64,000 nt of DNA from NCBI RefSeq assembly GCF_003860345.1, contig NZ_CP034179.1, forward strand, positions 372,001-436,000. The letters are read 5' to 3'. Position numbers and translations under genes: made by a program. The stretch is from Caenibius tardaugens NBRC 16725 (GTDB lineage: Bacteria > Pseudomonadota > Alphaproteobacteria > Sphingomonadales > Sphingomonadaceae). A model generated the notes under the pieces. The model had not been told where the DNA came from and did not search any database. It saw only the letters and a list, made by a program, of their open reading frames with translations. Below, piece after piece: positions 45,307 to 55,102 of this stretch (positions are counted from its first letter, which is position 1; each line of letters starts with the position of its first letter).

Positions 45307-46707
45307 TCAGGCAGGCAGCACGCCTTGCGCAATGGTCTCGAGGTCGCCAACGAAACGATCGGTCCAGCGCAGGATATTGTCCTCGCGCACGCTGCGGCTC
45401 AGCTTTTCCCAGCGCATCTTGCGTTCTTCCAGCGGCATATTCAGCGCGACATGGATCGCATGGGCAACATCGTCCACGCTATAGGGATTGACCAGCAGGG
45501 CATCCTGCAACTGCACGGCGGCCCCGGCAAAGCGTGACAGGATCAGCACGCCGGGGTCATCCGGGTCCTGCGCGGCGACATATTCCTTGGCCACCAGATT
45601 CATCCCGTCGCGCAAGGGCGTCACCAGCCCGATTTTGCACGCCCGGTAAAACCCCGTCAGTTCCGCCAGCGTATAGCCCCGGTTGACGTAGCGGATCGGC
45701 ACCATGTCCACTTCGGATCGCGCACCGTTGATCTGCCCGGCCTTCTGCTCCAGCAGTTCGCGGATTTTCTGGTAGGAATGAATATCCTCGCGGCTGGGCG
45801 GCGCGATCTGGATATAAACCAGCTCGCGCGCCTTTTCCGGATAAAGATCGAAGAAATGGCCAATCGCGTCGATCCGCTCCGGCAATCCCTTCGAATAATC
45901 CAGCCGATCCACGCCGATCATCGCAGTGCGGTGGCGCGTACTCTCCACTATGCGGAAATGGGCCGCTTTCGCCTGCTCCGACAGGCTTTGCGCCACCAGA
46001 TGATTGTAATCGATCCCGATCGGATAGGCGCGCGCCACAGTCGTATGGCCGTTATGCGTGATCCGCCCCGTATCGTAATCGACTGCGGCGCCCAGTTCAC
46101 GGGCACAGTAATTCAGAAAGCTGTCCAGCCACTCATCGGTCTGGAACCCCAGCAGGTCGTAATGCAGCATGGTCTGCACCAGCCGCTCATGAAACGGCAG
46201 CGACACGAACAGTCGGGTGGGCGGCCAGGGAATGTGCAGGAAAAACCCGATCCGGTTCTTCATCCCCCGACTGCGCAAACGTTCGCCCAAGGGAATCAGA
46301 TGGTAATCATGCACCCAGATGAGATCGTCAGATTCGATCAGGGGCGCGACGCTCTGCGCGAAGCGTTCGTTCACACGTTCGTAACCCAGCCCGAATTCAT
46401 TGTGAAACTGCGCCAGATCGATGCGGTAATGGAACAGCGGCCACAGCGTGGAATTCGCGTAGCCGTTGTAATATTCCTCCACATCCTGCGGTTCGAGATC
46501 GATCGTCGCGATGGTCACATCGTCGGTTCGGGTAACGGCCAGCGCACCGGTGAAGGCATCCGTTTCCGCACCGGACCACCCGAACCATATCCCGCCATGC
46601 TTCTTCAGCATCGCGTTCAGTGCCCCCGCCAGACCGCCTTGCGCCCCGGCCGCCCCGCGTGCCTTGGGCACCGCAACGCGATTGGATATGAGAACAAGCC
46701 TGCTCAT
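45307..46707 (-). CDS. otsA: Trehalose-6-phosphate synthase
   Basis: GT20 glycosyltransferase of 466 aa. It makes trehalose-6-phosphate from UDP-glucose and glucose-6-phosphate. SNRVAVP at the start, VHDYHLIPLGERLR, VDRLDYSKGLPER and the PLRDGMNLVAKEY block are family signatures. The ATG overlaps the stop of the GH15 gene as ATGA. It is the last gene of the otsB-GH15-otsA unit. Trehalose protects against osmotic and drying stress. Confidence 0.96.
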   Translation of the reverse strand: MSRLVLISNRVAVPKARGAAGAQGGLAGALNAMLKKHGGIWFGWSGAETDAFTGALAVTRTDDVTIATIDLEPQDVEEYYNGYANSTLWPLFHYRIDLAQFHNEFGLGYERVNERFAQSVAPLIESDDLIWVHDYHLIPLGERLRSRGMKNRIGFFLHIPWPPTRLFVSLPFHERLVQTMLHYDLLGFQTDEWLDSFLNYCARELGAAVDYDTGRITHNGHTTVARAYPIGIDYNHLVAQSLSEQAKAAHFRIVESTRHRTAMIGVDRLDYSKGLPERIDAIGHFFDLYPEKARELVYIQIAPPSREDIHSYQKIRELLEQKAGQINGARSEVDMVPIRYVNRGYTLAELTGFYRACKIGLVTPLRDGMNLVAKEYVAAQDPDDPGVLILSRFAGAAVQLQDALLVNPYSVDDVAHAIHVALNMPLEERKMRWEKLSRSVREDNILRWTDRFVGDLETIAQGVLPA

Positions 46708-48527
46708 CGCACGGTATTCCACGATTTCGACAGCAGACCGGCGCAGTTGATCACGCCGACCAGCGAATAAGTCTGCGGGAAGTTGCCCCACAATTCGCCC
46801 GTCTCGAAATCCATGTCTTCGGACAGGAGACCAGATTTGGTCCGATGGCTCAGCATGATCGAGAACAGGCCGCGCGCTTCCTCGTTGCGCCCCGCCAGAT
46901 AGAGCGCCTCGATCAACCAGAAGGTACAGATATTGAAGGCGGTTTCCGGCGTGCCAAAATCATCCTCGTGCGCATAACGCAGCATATGTTCGCCGCGCCG
47001 CAGCGCCTTTTCGATCGCGGCAAAGGTGGAAAGAAAGCGCGGATCATCGGGCCGGAGAAACCGCAGTTCCACCATTTGCAGCAGGCTGGCATCGAGATAG
47101 CCGTCCTGAAACGACGCACCGTAATGGCCGCCGCCTTCCCCTTCACCCGCCGCAACCCAGGCGTGTTCCTCAATCGTCTTGCGGATCGCATCGGCTCTTT
47201 CCCGCCAAACCGCATAACGATCCGCCCGCCCCAGATGATCGGCCACATTGGCCAGCCGGTCGCAGGCGGCCCAGCTCATCACGGCCGAATAGGTGTGCAC
47301 CTGTTGCCTTGTGCGGAATTCCCACAGGCCCGCGTCGGGCTGATCGTGCATCTTCCACGCCATCTCGCCCACTTCTTCCAGGGCCGCGAAATCGCTGTCT
47401 GTGGCCATACGCAGAAGCCGACGGTCGAAGAACCCTTGCGCTGTCGGCAGGACGATCTGGCCATAGCAATCGTATTGCACCTGCTTGTATGCGGCATTGC
47501 CGATCCGCACCGGCCCCATCCCGCGATAACCGGCAAGGTGGCTGGCGGTGGTTTCATCGAGTTCGGGATCGCCCATGACGGAATAGAGCGGCTGGATTTG
47601 CCCGCCTTTCGCGGAATCGACGATATTGCGCAGATACGTGAGATACTTTTCCAGCACGTCCAGCGCGCCCAGCCGGTTCAGCGCCTGCACGGTATAATAG
47701 GAATCGCGTATCCAGCAGTATCGGTAGTCCCAATTCCGCTGCGAAAAGGGCGCTTCGGGGATCGAGGTCGTCAGAGCGGCGACAATCGCACCGGTTTCTT
47801 CGTGCTGGCACAGCTTCAGCGTGATCGCGCAACGGATCACTTCGTCCTGCCATTCGAACGGGGTCGCCAGCCCGCGCGACCAGTGCCGCCAGTACTTCGA
47901 CGTCTGTTCTTCCATGTACCGGATTTCGGCCCGCAAGTTGCCGGAGAACGGCTCGTCCGGGCCGAGGAAGAAATGGAAATCGCTTTCCACCCGGAACAGG
48001 CGCCGTTCCAGAATATAGCCGACCGGCGCATCGGTGCTGAGGCGGATAACCTCCGGCCCGATCAGATAACGGATGTGATTGGTGCCATTGGTCGATTCCG
48101 CAACAAACTGCCCGCGATCCCGCATCGGGCACAGCACGATCCGCATGCGCGGCACCCCCGCGATCGGGCGCACCACCCGCGCATAGGCAACCGGGCGATA
48201 CATCCGCCCCGATCGTTCGTAACGCGGGCAGAAATCGATTATTTCCACCGCACTGCCGTCCTTCGCCACCAGCCGGGTGACAAGGATCGGCGTATTGCGC
48301 ACATATTCCTGTGTCGCGGAAACCTGCCCTTCCAGTTCGAACCGCCAGACACCGCAATCCTGCTTCTCACCATTGAGCAGCGCACAGAACACCGGATCGC
48401 CATCGACACGCGGAACACAACCCCAGACCAGCCCTCCCGTGTTGTCGATCAGGCCGCTGACCTGACAATTGCCAATGGGCCAGAGATCGAGCGAACTTTC
48501 GGTGGGTGTGGTCAGAGATTGAGCCAT
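46704..48527 (-). CDS. Glycoside hydrolase family 15 protein (glucoamylase/trehalase-like)
   Basis: Protein of 607 aa. An N-terminal beta-sandwich domain (about 10-230) precedes an (alpha/alpha)6 barrel with RNWDYRYCWIRDS, YSVMGDPELDE and SFQDGYLDASLL. GH15 members hydrolyse alpha-glucosides; bacterial homologues include trehalases and glucodextranases. It has no signal peptide, so it should be cytoplasmic. It overlaps otsB by 16 nt and otsA by 4, so it is tightly linked to trehalose metabolism, either recycling trehalose or acting on a related glucan. Confidence 0.9.
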   Translation of the reverse strand: MAQSLTTPTESSLDLWPIGNCQVSGLIDNTGGLVWGCVPRVDGDPVFCALLNGEKQDCGVWRFELEGQVSATQEYVRNTPILVTRLVAKDGSAVEIIDFCPRYERSGRMYRPVAYARVVRPIAGVPRMRIVLCPMRDRGQFVAESTNGTNHIRYLIGPEVIRLSTDAPVGYILERRLFRVESDFHFFLGPDEPFSGNLRAEIRYMEEQTSKYWRHWSRGLATPFEWQDEVIRCAITLKLCQHEETGAIVAALTTSIPEAPFSQRNWDYRYCWIRDSYYTVQALNRLGALDVLEKYLTYLRNIVDSAKGGQIQPLYSVMGDPELDETTASHLAGYRGMGPVRIGNAAYKQVQYDCYGQIVLPTAQGFFDRRLLRMATDSDFAALEEVGEMAWKMHDQPDAGLWEFRTRQQVHTYSAVMSWAACDRLANVADHLGRADRYAVWRERADAIRKTIEEHAWVAAGEGEGGGHYGASFQDGYLDASLLQMVELRFLRPDDPRFLSTFAAIEKALRRGEHMLRYAHEDDFGTPETAFNICTFWLIEALYLAGRNEEARGLFSIMLSHRTKSGLLSEDMDFETGELWGNFPQTYSLVGVINCAGLLSKSWNTVR

Positions 48528-49261
48528 GCATGCACCTCCGCTGGTGTTTCGAGACTATAGGCGGCGCACGTATCGCGCCTGCGCCCGACGACGATCCCGA
48601 ATCCGCCGAATTCCATCGCTGCCCGATAACCATCCTCGTCGGTCACATCGTCGCCCAGAAAAATCGGCAGACTGCCGCGGAACACCGGCTCCTGCATGAA
48701 TGCGCGCACAGCCGCCCCTTTGTCCGCTTTCTGCGGCACCGCTTCGACAACGCATTTGCCGGTTTTGACCTTCAATCCATGCCGTGCGGCAAGCGCACCG
48801 ACAAAGGCATCGCAGGCTGCCCCATGATCCGGTGCCCCACGATAGTGCAGCGCCGCACCGTAGGGTTTGCTCTCGTAGTGCAAGCCCGCCACGCTGGCGG
48901 CGAACTGCTCCATTTCCACGCGCACGGCATCGGCAATAGGCGCGGGCCGATCACCCAGTTGCAAACCATCGGCACCCACGCGCTCCAGCCCATGCGTGCC
49001 CGCCCGGGCCAAGGCGATATCGGGGCCCAGATAGCGCGCCAGATTGTCCAACGACCGCCCGCTGACCAGCGCCAGACGCCCGTCCAGCATCCGTGACAGC
49101 CGCTCCAGATTGCCCGAAAGATCGGGGGAAACGGTTATCGCATCGGGTGTGGGCGCTATGTCGATCAGCGTTCCGTCGAAATCGACGAACAACGAAACCG
49201 GGCCTGCATTCCGCAGCAGCGCGAAAGGAGGCGGCATTTCAAGGGTGGCCGTCCCAAGCAT
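48512..49261 (-). CDS. otsB: Trehalose-6-phosphate phosphatase
   Basis: HAD-family phosphatase of about 249 aa. The nucleophile motif DFDGTLID sits near residues 27-34; VSGRS and GDDVTDEDGY are motifs II/III and the cap contacts. It releases trehalose from trehalose-6-phosphate made by OtsA. The start is uncertain among GTG 49267, ATG 49261 and ATG 49237; none has a clear ribosome site. It is the first gene of the trehalose unit, and the 60-95 nt upstream is AT-rich, suiting a promoter. Confidence 0.92.
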   Translation of the reverse strand: MLGTATLEMPPPFALLRNAGPVSLFVDFDGTLIDIAPTPDAITVSPDLSGNLERLSRMLDGRLALVSGRSLDNLARYLGPDIALARAGTHGLERVGADGLQLGDRPAPIADAVRVEMEQFAASVAGLHYESKPYGAALHYRGAPDHGAACDAFVGALAARHGLKVKTGKCVVEAVPQKADKGAAVRAFMQEPVFRGSLPIFLGDDVTDEDGYRAAMEFGGFGIVVGRRRDTCAAYSLETPAEVHAWLNL

Positions 49262-49333
49262 GGGCACAAGATTACGGACTGCCGGCGATTGGTCAACGCA
49301 GTTGCAGCAAAATACTGAATTAAATAATAAAAA

Positions 49334-49954
49334 TTACAGGGCGAGCGCCGATATGACCGCTTCGGCATCCACAATCCGCGCGAGCATGCGCAATTGCCCA
49401 TCCACGATTGCCCGATGGACATCCGGATCGGCACCCGCGATGCAATCCTCGGGAATGACCACGTGATAACCCATTTCAGATGCGGCAAAGGCCGATCCGG
49501 ACACGGCAAGATTGGTCGAAACCCCGGTGATCACCACGGTTTCGATATCCATCCGCCGCAGAATTGGATCGAGCGCGGTGCCCAGGAAAGGGATCATCCC
49601 CGAACTGCGCTCCATCACGATATCCTGAGGAAGCGGCGCGAGCTCTGGCACGATAGCCACATCGGGCGTGCCCGCCACCATCGTCCGATTCTTGCGCACC
49701 AGAGCATCGACCAGGGTATTCGGCTTCACGTCGAGGAAATCGGCGCGGTGGGCCGCCGTGGCATGAATCACAGGCAGGGTGGCAGCGCGAAAACAATCGG
49801 CCAGACGCGCGATACGCGGCACAATCCCCCGTCGCCCGACCTCGTTCGCCAAACCGGGGAAGATTGTCCGTTCCGGCTCTATCACCCCGCGCTGGCATTC
49901 GCTGATAATCAGCGCAGCACGGCCAATGATGGTGAACGCCTTGTCCTTGCTCAT
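49334..49954 (-). CDS. Isochorismatase-fold protein lacking the catalytic triad
   Basis: Protein of 206 aa of the cysteine hydrolase superfamily. The usual Asp-Lys-Cys triad is changed at each site: Glu19 in IISECQ replaces Asp, E115-R116 in VMERSSG stands where Lys is expected, and A150 in GVSTNLAVSG replaces the nucleophile Cys. It should not have nicotinamidase or isochorismatase activity, though a different chemistry or a binding role is possible. GGGAGAAGGC precedes the ATG at 49954. It lies 72-96 nt upstream of otsB on the same strand. Confidence 0.85.
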   Translation of the reverse strand: MSKDKAFTIIGRAALIISECQRGVIEPERTIFPGLANEVGRRGIVPRIARLADCFRAATLPVIHATAAHRADFLDVKPNTLVDALVRKNRTMVAGTPDVAIVPELAPLPQDIVMERSSGMIPFLGTALDPILRRMDIETVVITGVSTNLAVSGSAFAASEMGYHVVIPEDCIAGADPDVHRAIVDGQLRMLARIVDAEAVISALAL

Positions 49955-50185
49955 GCCTTCTCCCGCACCCATGCCGTCCCGCATTACCGCAGGATGGCAT
50001 CAGACGCCCGGGTATCAAGCGTAACGCGCCCCATTCCGGCTCTGTGGAGACAAGACTGGGGCCATGGCATGGAAAATGCACGATGCCGGAATGCTTTCCA
50101 TCGCCGCACCGGAGGAGTACAATCGCATCCGTTGAAGCCCCGACGAATGCTTCCCCGGTTGGGGCAAAATCGTAAGGAGGGCGTT

Positions 50186-50287
50186 ATGCGTGTTCCTATC
50201 CATCCCGACTACAACACGAGATGGTTTTTCGTGTTTGCCGCCATGGTGACTCTGATGGTCATTTACGTGATCACGCTGCTGGCCTGA
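50186..50287 (+). CDS. 33-aa single-pass membrane peptide
   Basis: A very short gene with an excellent ribosome site: AAGGAGG at 50174-50180, five bases before the ATG. It encodes MRVPIHPDYNTRW, one hydrophobic helix (FFVFAAMVTLMVIYVITLLA) and nothing more. A 12-bp hairpin follows the stop. The signal quality suggests a real translated peptide, possibly a regulator or subunit of a membrane complex. I recognise no family. Confidence 0.65.
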   Translation: MRVPIHPDYNTRWFFVFAAMVTLMVIYVITLLA

Positions 50288-50300
50288 CAACACAGCAGTA

Positions 50301-50338
50301 CAGCACTGCCACGAAGACTTATCCCTGTGGCAGTGCTG
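50301..50338. terminator. 12-bp hairpin between the 33-aa gene and metK
   Basis: CAGCACTGCCAC (50301-50312) pairs perfectly with GTGGCAGTGCTG (50327-50338) around a 14-nt loop. It lies between convergent genes and lacks a U-tract. Confidence 0.5.
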
Positions 50339-50380
50339 ACGGATCGCGGGTGGCTGGACGCTGGCCTCGCCGTGTAAAAG

Positions 50381-51598
50381 TCAGGCCAGCGCGGCGTTGA
50401 GATCGTCAACCAGATCCGTGCGCTCCCACGGGAACGCATCGCCGTTGGCCTTGCGCCCGAAATGGCCATAGGCTGCGGTCTTCTGGTAAATCGGCCGGTT
50501 GAGCCCCAGACCTTCGCGGATACCGCGCGGTGTCAGCCCGCCAAGCCGCGCATTGGCGACTTCCATCACGGCCTGTTCCAGACGATCATCGCCAACCGTG
50601 CCGGTGCCATGGGTATCGACATAGAGCGACAGCGGCTGCGACACACCGATGGCATAGGCCACCTGGATCGTGCAGCGCCGGGCAAGGCCCGCTGCCACGA
50701 TATTCTTCGCCAGATAGCGCGTGACATAGGCCGCCGACCGATCGACCTTGGTCGGGTCCTTGCCCGAAAAGGCCCCGCCGCCATGCGGCGCAGCACCGCC
50801 ATAGGTGTCAACAATGATCTTGCGCCCGGTCAGCCCGGCATCGCCATCCGGCCCGCCGATCTCGAACTTGCCGGTGGGGTTGATGTGATAGACGGTATCC
50901 TCGGAAAGCAGCGCAGCGGGCAGTATGTCCGCGACAACGCCTTTCACATAGGATTTCAGTTCCGCTTCCTTCGCGCCTTCGTGATACCCCGGCGCGTGCT
51001 GGGTCGAGACCACAATCGCGGTGGCCGCGACCGGCTTGCCATCCTCGAAACGCAGGGTAACCTGGCTCTTGGCATCGGGTTCGAGGAACGCCGCCTTGCC
51101 CGATTTCCGGTCGTCCGCCATGCGCTGCAGAATCTTGTGGCTGTAATCCAGCGCTGCGGGCATCAGATCGGGGGTTTCGTCACAGGCGAACCCGAACATG
51201 ATCCCCTGATCGCCAGCACCTTCATCCTTGTTGCCATCGGCATCGACACCTTGCGCGATATCGGAAGACTGCGGATGCAGGTGGTTTTCGAACGTCAGGT
51301 TCTGCCAATGGAAGCCCTGCTGTTCATAACCGATGTCCTTGACGACCTGCCGCACGCGCGACTGGATATCTTCCTGAGCAGAAGGCGCCCAGTTGCCATC
51401 GCGGTCGATCATCCCTTCACCACGCACTTCACCAGCCAGAACCACCCGGTTGGTGGTGGTCAGCGTTTCGCAGGCGACACGCGCCTGAGGGTCCTTCGAC
51501 AGGAACAGATCGACAATGGCATCGGATATCTGGTCTGAAACCTTGTCGGGATGGCCTTCGGAAACACTCTCGGAAGTAAACAGGTAATTGGCGCGCAT
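50381..51598 (-). CDS. metK: S-adenosylmethionine synthetase
   Basis: Protein of 405 aa. It makes S-adenosylmethionine from methionine and ATP. The ATP-binding GHPDK (15-19) in [18 protein letters not shown] and the P-loop-like [19 protein letters not shown] are family hallmarks. The ATG at 51598 has AAGGA upstream; an ATG seven codons earlier is possible. It is transcribed 48 nt after lnt. No SAM riboswitch is visible in that gap. Confidence 0.97.
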   Translation of the reverse strand: MRANYLFTSESVSEGHPDKVSDQISDAIVDLFLSKDPQARVACETLTTTNRVVLAGEVRGEGMIDRDGNWAPSAQEDIQSRVRQVVKDIGYEQQGFHWQNLTFENHLHPQSSDIAQGVDADGNKDEGAGDQGIMFGFACDETPDLMPAALDYSHKILQRMADDRKSGKAAFLEPDAKSQVTLRFEDGKPVAATAIVVSTQHAPGYHEGAKEAELKSYVKGVVADILPAALLSEDTVYHINPTGKFEIGGPDGDAGLTGRKIIVDTYGGAAPHGGGAFSGKDPTKVDRSAAYVTRYLAKNIVAAGLARRCTIQVAYAIGVSQPLSLYVDTHGTGTVGDDRLEQAVMEVANARLGGLTPRGIREGLGLNRPIYQKTAAYGHFGRKANGDAFPWERTDLVDDLNAALA

Positions 51599-51646
51599 GC
51601 GGCGTCGGTCCTTCACCATCGTGGGTCGAAAAGTTCGTAGGGCGGT

Positions 51647-53221
51647 CTAGCCTCGCCGCCTTTGTCTGGCAACAAGTGCCAGAAGGATAAGCACAGTCGC
51701 CCAGCACAGTGGCAGGACATTGCCCAGCCGGGCGAACGGCGTCGGCGGCAAGGCCTCGGGCACTTTCGTGTCAATCCGGCCTGCCTGGAACGGCGCCACA
51801 TGCGCGCGTACGATGCCATGTGCATCGATCACCGCGCTGATACCCGTGGTGGTTGCCCGCAAGACAGGCAGCCCTTCCTCCATCGCACGCAGGCGCGCCT
51901 GCGCGAGGTGCTGCGGCGGGCCCCAGTTCCCGAACCAGCCATCGTTGGACGGGTTGAAAATGTACTGTGGGCGATGATCCCGATCGACCACTTCACCCGA
52001 AAACGTGATTTCGTAGCAAATCTGGATCCCGGCCTGCCCCCATGCCCCAAGATCGAGCGTGCGCGGACCGGGGCCGGGCCAGAAATCCAGGGCCCCGGCG
52101 ACCAGACGGGACGCGCCCAGCGGTTCCAGCAACCAGCGCAACGGAAGATATTCGCCATAGGGGACGAGATGCGCCTTCGCATAACTTGCGCGAATACGGC
52201 CCGTATCGTCGATCGCGGTCACAACATTGCGCGCGCCCACCACCTGCCCTTGTGTAATCTCCAGATCGACCGCACCGGTCATCAACAGGCTGCCCGGCCC
52301 AATAACCCGCCCGATCCGCCCCCGCGCAAAGGCCGGGTCCCTGCCCGCAGTCATCTGATCATAGAAATGCTGCGGATAGCCATCCTGCAAATAATCAGGA
52401 ACGCCCGACTCGGGCCAGAGAACCAGACGCGTTGCGCCCGGCTGTTTTGGCAGGCTCAGGGACGCGATGCGCGAAAACTGGGCTTCGTACTGTGACGCAT
52501 CGTTAAGGTCATTCTGTCGCACATCGGGCTGAACCAGAGTCAGCGGCAAAGAGGAAAGACGCGCTGCCGGCGCAGGCAGGAACGGCACCGCCAGCAGGAC
52601 CGCCGCCAGCACTCCCAGCGGCAACCAGTACCGTTTGGCCACGAATAGCGCACCCGCCCCGGCGATCCCGGCCGCCAGTCCGGAAAGGCCATATGTGCCC
52701 AACCACGGGGCCAGTGCCGCCAGCCCCTGCGACTGGAAATCCCCCAGAAGCACTATTCCCAGCGGATTCCATGCATAGCCGGTAAAAATCCAGCCACGCA
52801 GCCATTCGGCCACGATCCAGCAACCGGCAAAAGCCACGGCCAGAGGCCATCGCATCCCCTGCCCGGCAAGCGCGCGCGCGCCTGCAGCAGCCACTGAAGG
52901 ATAAACGGCAAGATAGAGCGCCAGCACCGGAACAGCCGCCCAGCCCAATGCGGCAGGCATTTCCGCCTGATAGGTAAACGCCGTAGCGATCCAGTTGTTA
53001 CCGAGCGTAAAATGGCCCCAGCCAAACAACCAGCCGAGGACTGCCGCGTCGCGCACGCGCCGCGTGTCCGCCACCAGCCACAGCAAGATACCGGTCGCAA
53101 TCAGGGTAAGCGGCCAGAAGCCAAGAGGGCGAAAGCCCAGCGCCGACACGATCCCGAGGGAGAACGCCGACCAGCGCGGATGCCGCGCGAATATCTCTGC
53201 GAGAAAGCTGGTCAAACGCAT
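51647..53221 (-). CDS. lnt: Apolipoprotein N-acyltransferase
   Basis: Protein of 524 aa. About seven transmembrane helices (1-215) and a periplasmic nitrilase domain carry the E271-K349-C402 triad (LWPESG, YAKAHLVPYGEY, IQICYE). A last helix lies near the C-terminus. It adds the third acyl chain to lipoproteins in the inner membrane, such as the M48 lipoprotein encoded earlier. It is transcribed toward metK and may share its transcript. Confidence 0.96.
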   Translation of the reverse strand: MRLTSFLAEIFARHPRWSAFSLGIVSALGFRPLGFWPLTLIATGILLWLVADTRRVRDAAVLGWLFGWGHFTLGNNWIATAFTYQAEMPAALGWAAVPVLALYLAVYPSVAAAGARALAGQGMRWPLAVAFAGCWIVAEWLRGWIFTGYAWNPLGIVLLGDFQSQGLAALAPWLGTYGLSGLAAGIAGAGALFVAKRYWLPLGVLAAVLLAVPFLPAPAARLSSLPLTLVQPDVRQNDLNDASQYEAQFSRIASLSLPKQPGATRLVLWPESGVPDYLQDGYPQHFYDQMTAGRDPAFARGRIGRVIGPGSLLMTGAVDLEITQGQVVGARNVVTAIDDTGRIRASYAKAHLVPYGEYLPLRWLLEPLGASRLVAGALDFWPGPGPRTLDLGAWGQAGIQICYEITFSGEVVDRDHRPQYIFNPSNDGWFGNWGPPQHLAQARLRAMEEGLPVLRATTTGISAVIDAHGIVRAHVAPFQAGRIDTKVPEALPPTPFARLGNVLPLCWATVLILLALVARQRRRG

Positions 53222-53297
53222 CGCGCGTCATGTGCCGTGCGCAGCGTGCCAGTGCAACCCGGTTCGCGGTGAATTGCACAGCGAAGCCAGAAAGGAA

Positions 53298-53319
53298 CTG
53301 CCCCGCCGAAGCGGGGCAG
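53298..53319 (-). terminator. Hairpin terminator after the DUF4167 gene
   Basis: A 9-bp perfect stem (53298-53306 with 53311-53319) with a tetraloop lies 4 nt past the DUF4167 stop. On the minus strand it is followed by TTCCTTTC, a weak U-tract. Confidence 0.65.
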
Positions 53320-53323
53320 ATAT

Positions 53324-54052
53324 TCAGCTGGCTTTTTGCAGCGTCTCATCATCGCCTTCTGCGGCGGGCTTGGCCCGCACAGTCCGGCGGCGACGGGGTG
53401 CAGGCGCCTTCACCTCTTCGTCTTCACCGCGATCGCCGATCGCAGGGGGAAGCACCGACAGGTCCAGACTCGGCTCTGCATCGTCTGTGGCAACAGCACG
53501 ATCCCCAGCCTCTTCGGCCTGATCGGCGCGCGGCTTGCGCTGCCGACGCTGGGCCGCGGGGCGCTCCCGATTGCTGCGGGTGAAGGGATTGCTCGGCGGC
53601 TCGTACTCGTTGGGGGCTGCCTGACGATCCTGTTCCGAATCCGCATCAGAACCGCTTTCGGCATCATTGTCCTGCGCGGGCAGTTCATCGCGTTCCGGGC
53701 GACGCGCACGGCCACGATCGGAATGGAACCCGCCAAATTCATCGTCGTCGTCCGAATCGACCATCTGCTCGCGCGTATCATCGCGACGGACGCGCTGTTC
53801 ATCCTGACGCGCCTTGGCGTCAGCAAGTACGCGGAAGTAGTGATCTGCAAATTGCAGATAATACTCAGTCTGGACACGATCACCATTCAGCGACGCATCG
53901 TGCGCAAGCTTCCGATACTTTTCCAGCAGTTGCGGAGCATTGCCCCGTGCCCTGCTGTCGATCCGGTTAAGCTGATTGCCGCCGCCCTGCGAGCGATTGT
54001 TGCCACGACCCCTGCGGCGATTATTACGATTGTTGTTCAAGGGAAATGTCAT
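53324..54052 (-). CDS. DUF4167 domain protein
   Basis: Protein of 242 aa. An Asn/Arg-rich start (NNNRNNRRRGRGNNRSQGGG) is followed by the DUF4167 core (about 33-90, with LEKYRKLAHDASLNGDRVQ and EYYLQFADHYFRVL). A long disordered acidic and Arg-rich tail follows. The family is alphaproteobacterial and near prmC and prfA; its role is unknown, though the composition suggests nucleic-acid or ribosome binding. ATG 54052 is used, but GAGG abuts it; a TTG two codons upstream has better spacing. Confidence 0.85.
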   Translation of the reverse strand: MTFPLNNNRNNRRRGRGNNRSQGGGNQLNRIDSRARGNAPQLLEKYRKLAHDASLNGDRVQTEYYLQFADHYFRVLADAKARQDEQRVRRDDTREQMVDSDDDDEFGGFHSDRGRARRPERDELPAQDNDAESGSDADSEQDRQAAPNEYEPPSNPFTRSNRERPAAQRRQRKPRADQAEEAGDRAVATDDAEPSLDLSVLPPAIGDRGEDEEVKAPAPRRRRTVRAKPAAEGDDETLQKAS

Positions 54053-54250
54053 CCTCAATCGAGACCTGAAGGCATAACGCGCCTGCCAGGTCGCAAAATC
54101 CCGCACCATGCGCGAGCTTGGCCCATTCACATGGTCCCGCCATCTGCATCACACTCAGGCTCGGGGCCCGTGTGGATGTGCAAATTTTGGAGCATGACCT
54201 TCAAGCCGGGAATTTGCATCCGACCGACGGTCCTCTTTTGCCTAGCCGGG

Positions 54251-55102
54251 TTATTCTGCCTTGCCAAGCCCAAATCGTAACGTCAGCGCACGAGGTCTGC
54301 CCCCGAGATCCCGTGTCAGTTGCACATCGAAACCCGCATTCCGGGCGATCGCCCCGACCAGATCGGCTTGTGCGGCACCAATCTCCACAACCGCGATGCC
54401 CTTATCGGCCAACACGGGAACAAGCTGCGGCAACAACACGCGATAGGCATCGAGTCCCGCCGGGCCGGCAAACAGGGCCCCACCGGGCTCGAACCCTCGG
54501 ACCGACTGAGAAATATCGGCGTTTTCTTCAACATAAGGCGGGTTTGCGAGAATCAGGTCGAACTGCGTCAGCCCTTCTGCCCACCCCTGTTCATCCCAGT
54601 CACGGCGCAGCATCAATGCCCGGTCCGCAAGGCCCAGACGCACCGCATTGTCCTGTGCAACAGCCAGCGCCCCTTCCGACCGGTCTATCCCGACCCCGTG
54701 CGCTTCGGGCCGTTCCGCCAGCACCGTCAGCAAAAGCGCACCCGATCCGGTGCCGCAATCCAGTACGCGGCGTGGCGTCGGTGCAGCAGCGAGAGCGGCC
54801 TCGACAATGGCTTCGCTGTCGCCACGCGGAATCAGCACATCGCGATTCACCCGAAACGGCCGCCCGTAGAATTCCTGCTCGCCAGTGATGTAGGCAACGG
54901 GTTCCTGCGTCATCCGCCGCGCGACCAGCTCCGCAAATCCACCCGGCACGTCCGCAGCCATATGGCGCAGCAGCAGATCGGACCGCGACACCCCCAGCAC
55001 CACCGCCATCAGCACTTCGGCATCAAGCCGTGCGGTATCGGAAACTTGCGCCAGTTGCGTGGTGGCATCGCGCAAGGCCTGGGCTATGCGCAGGTCAGTC
55101 AC
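54251..55102 (-). CDS. prmC: Release factor glutamine methyltransferase
   Basis: Protein of 283 aa. It methylates the glutamine of the GGQ motif in release factors, including PrfA encoded just upstream. The SAM-binding DCGTGSG (115-121) and catalytic NPPY (187-190) are clear. The start is GTG at 55102, inside the last 8 nt of prfA in another frame (GTGACTGA). An upstream TTG could add four residues. Confidence 0.94.
   Translation of the reverse strand: MTDLRIAQALRDATTQLAQVSDTARLDAEVLMAVVLGVSRSDLLLRHMAADVPGGFAELVARRMTQEPVAYITGEQEFYGRPFRVNRDVLIPRGDSEAIVEAALAAAPTPRRVLDCGTGSGALLLTVLAERPEAHGVGIDRSEGALAVAQDNAVRLGLADRALMLRRDWDEQGWAEGLTQFDLILANPPYVEENADISQSVRGFEPGGALFAGPAGLDAYRVLLPQLVPVLADKGIAVVEIGAAQADLVGAIARNAGFDVQLTRDLGGRPRALTLRFGLGKAE

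Noticed and set aside
46845-48560. 571-codon open frame opposite the GH15 gene
   Set aside because: Antisense shadow of GH15; His/Arg-rich with no motif.
51599-51646. Possible SAM riboswitch before metK
   Set aside because: The gap is only 48 nt. I see no SAM-II or SAM/SAH pseudoknot consensus, and the sequence is better explained as a normal ribosome-binding leader.
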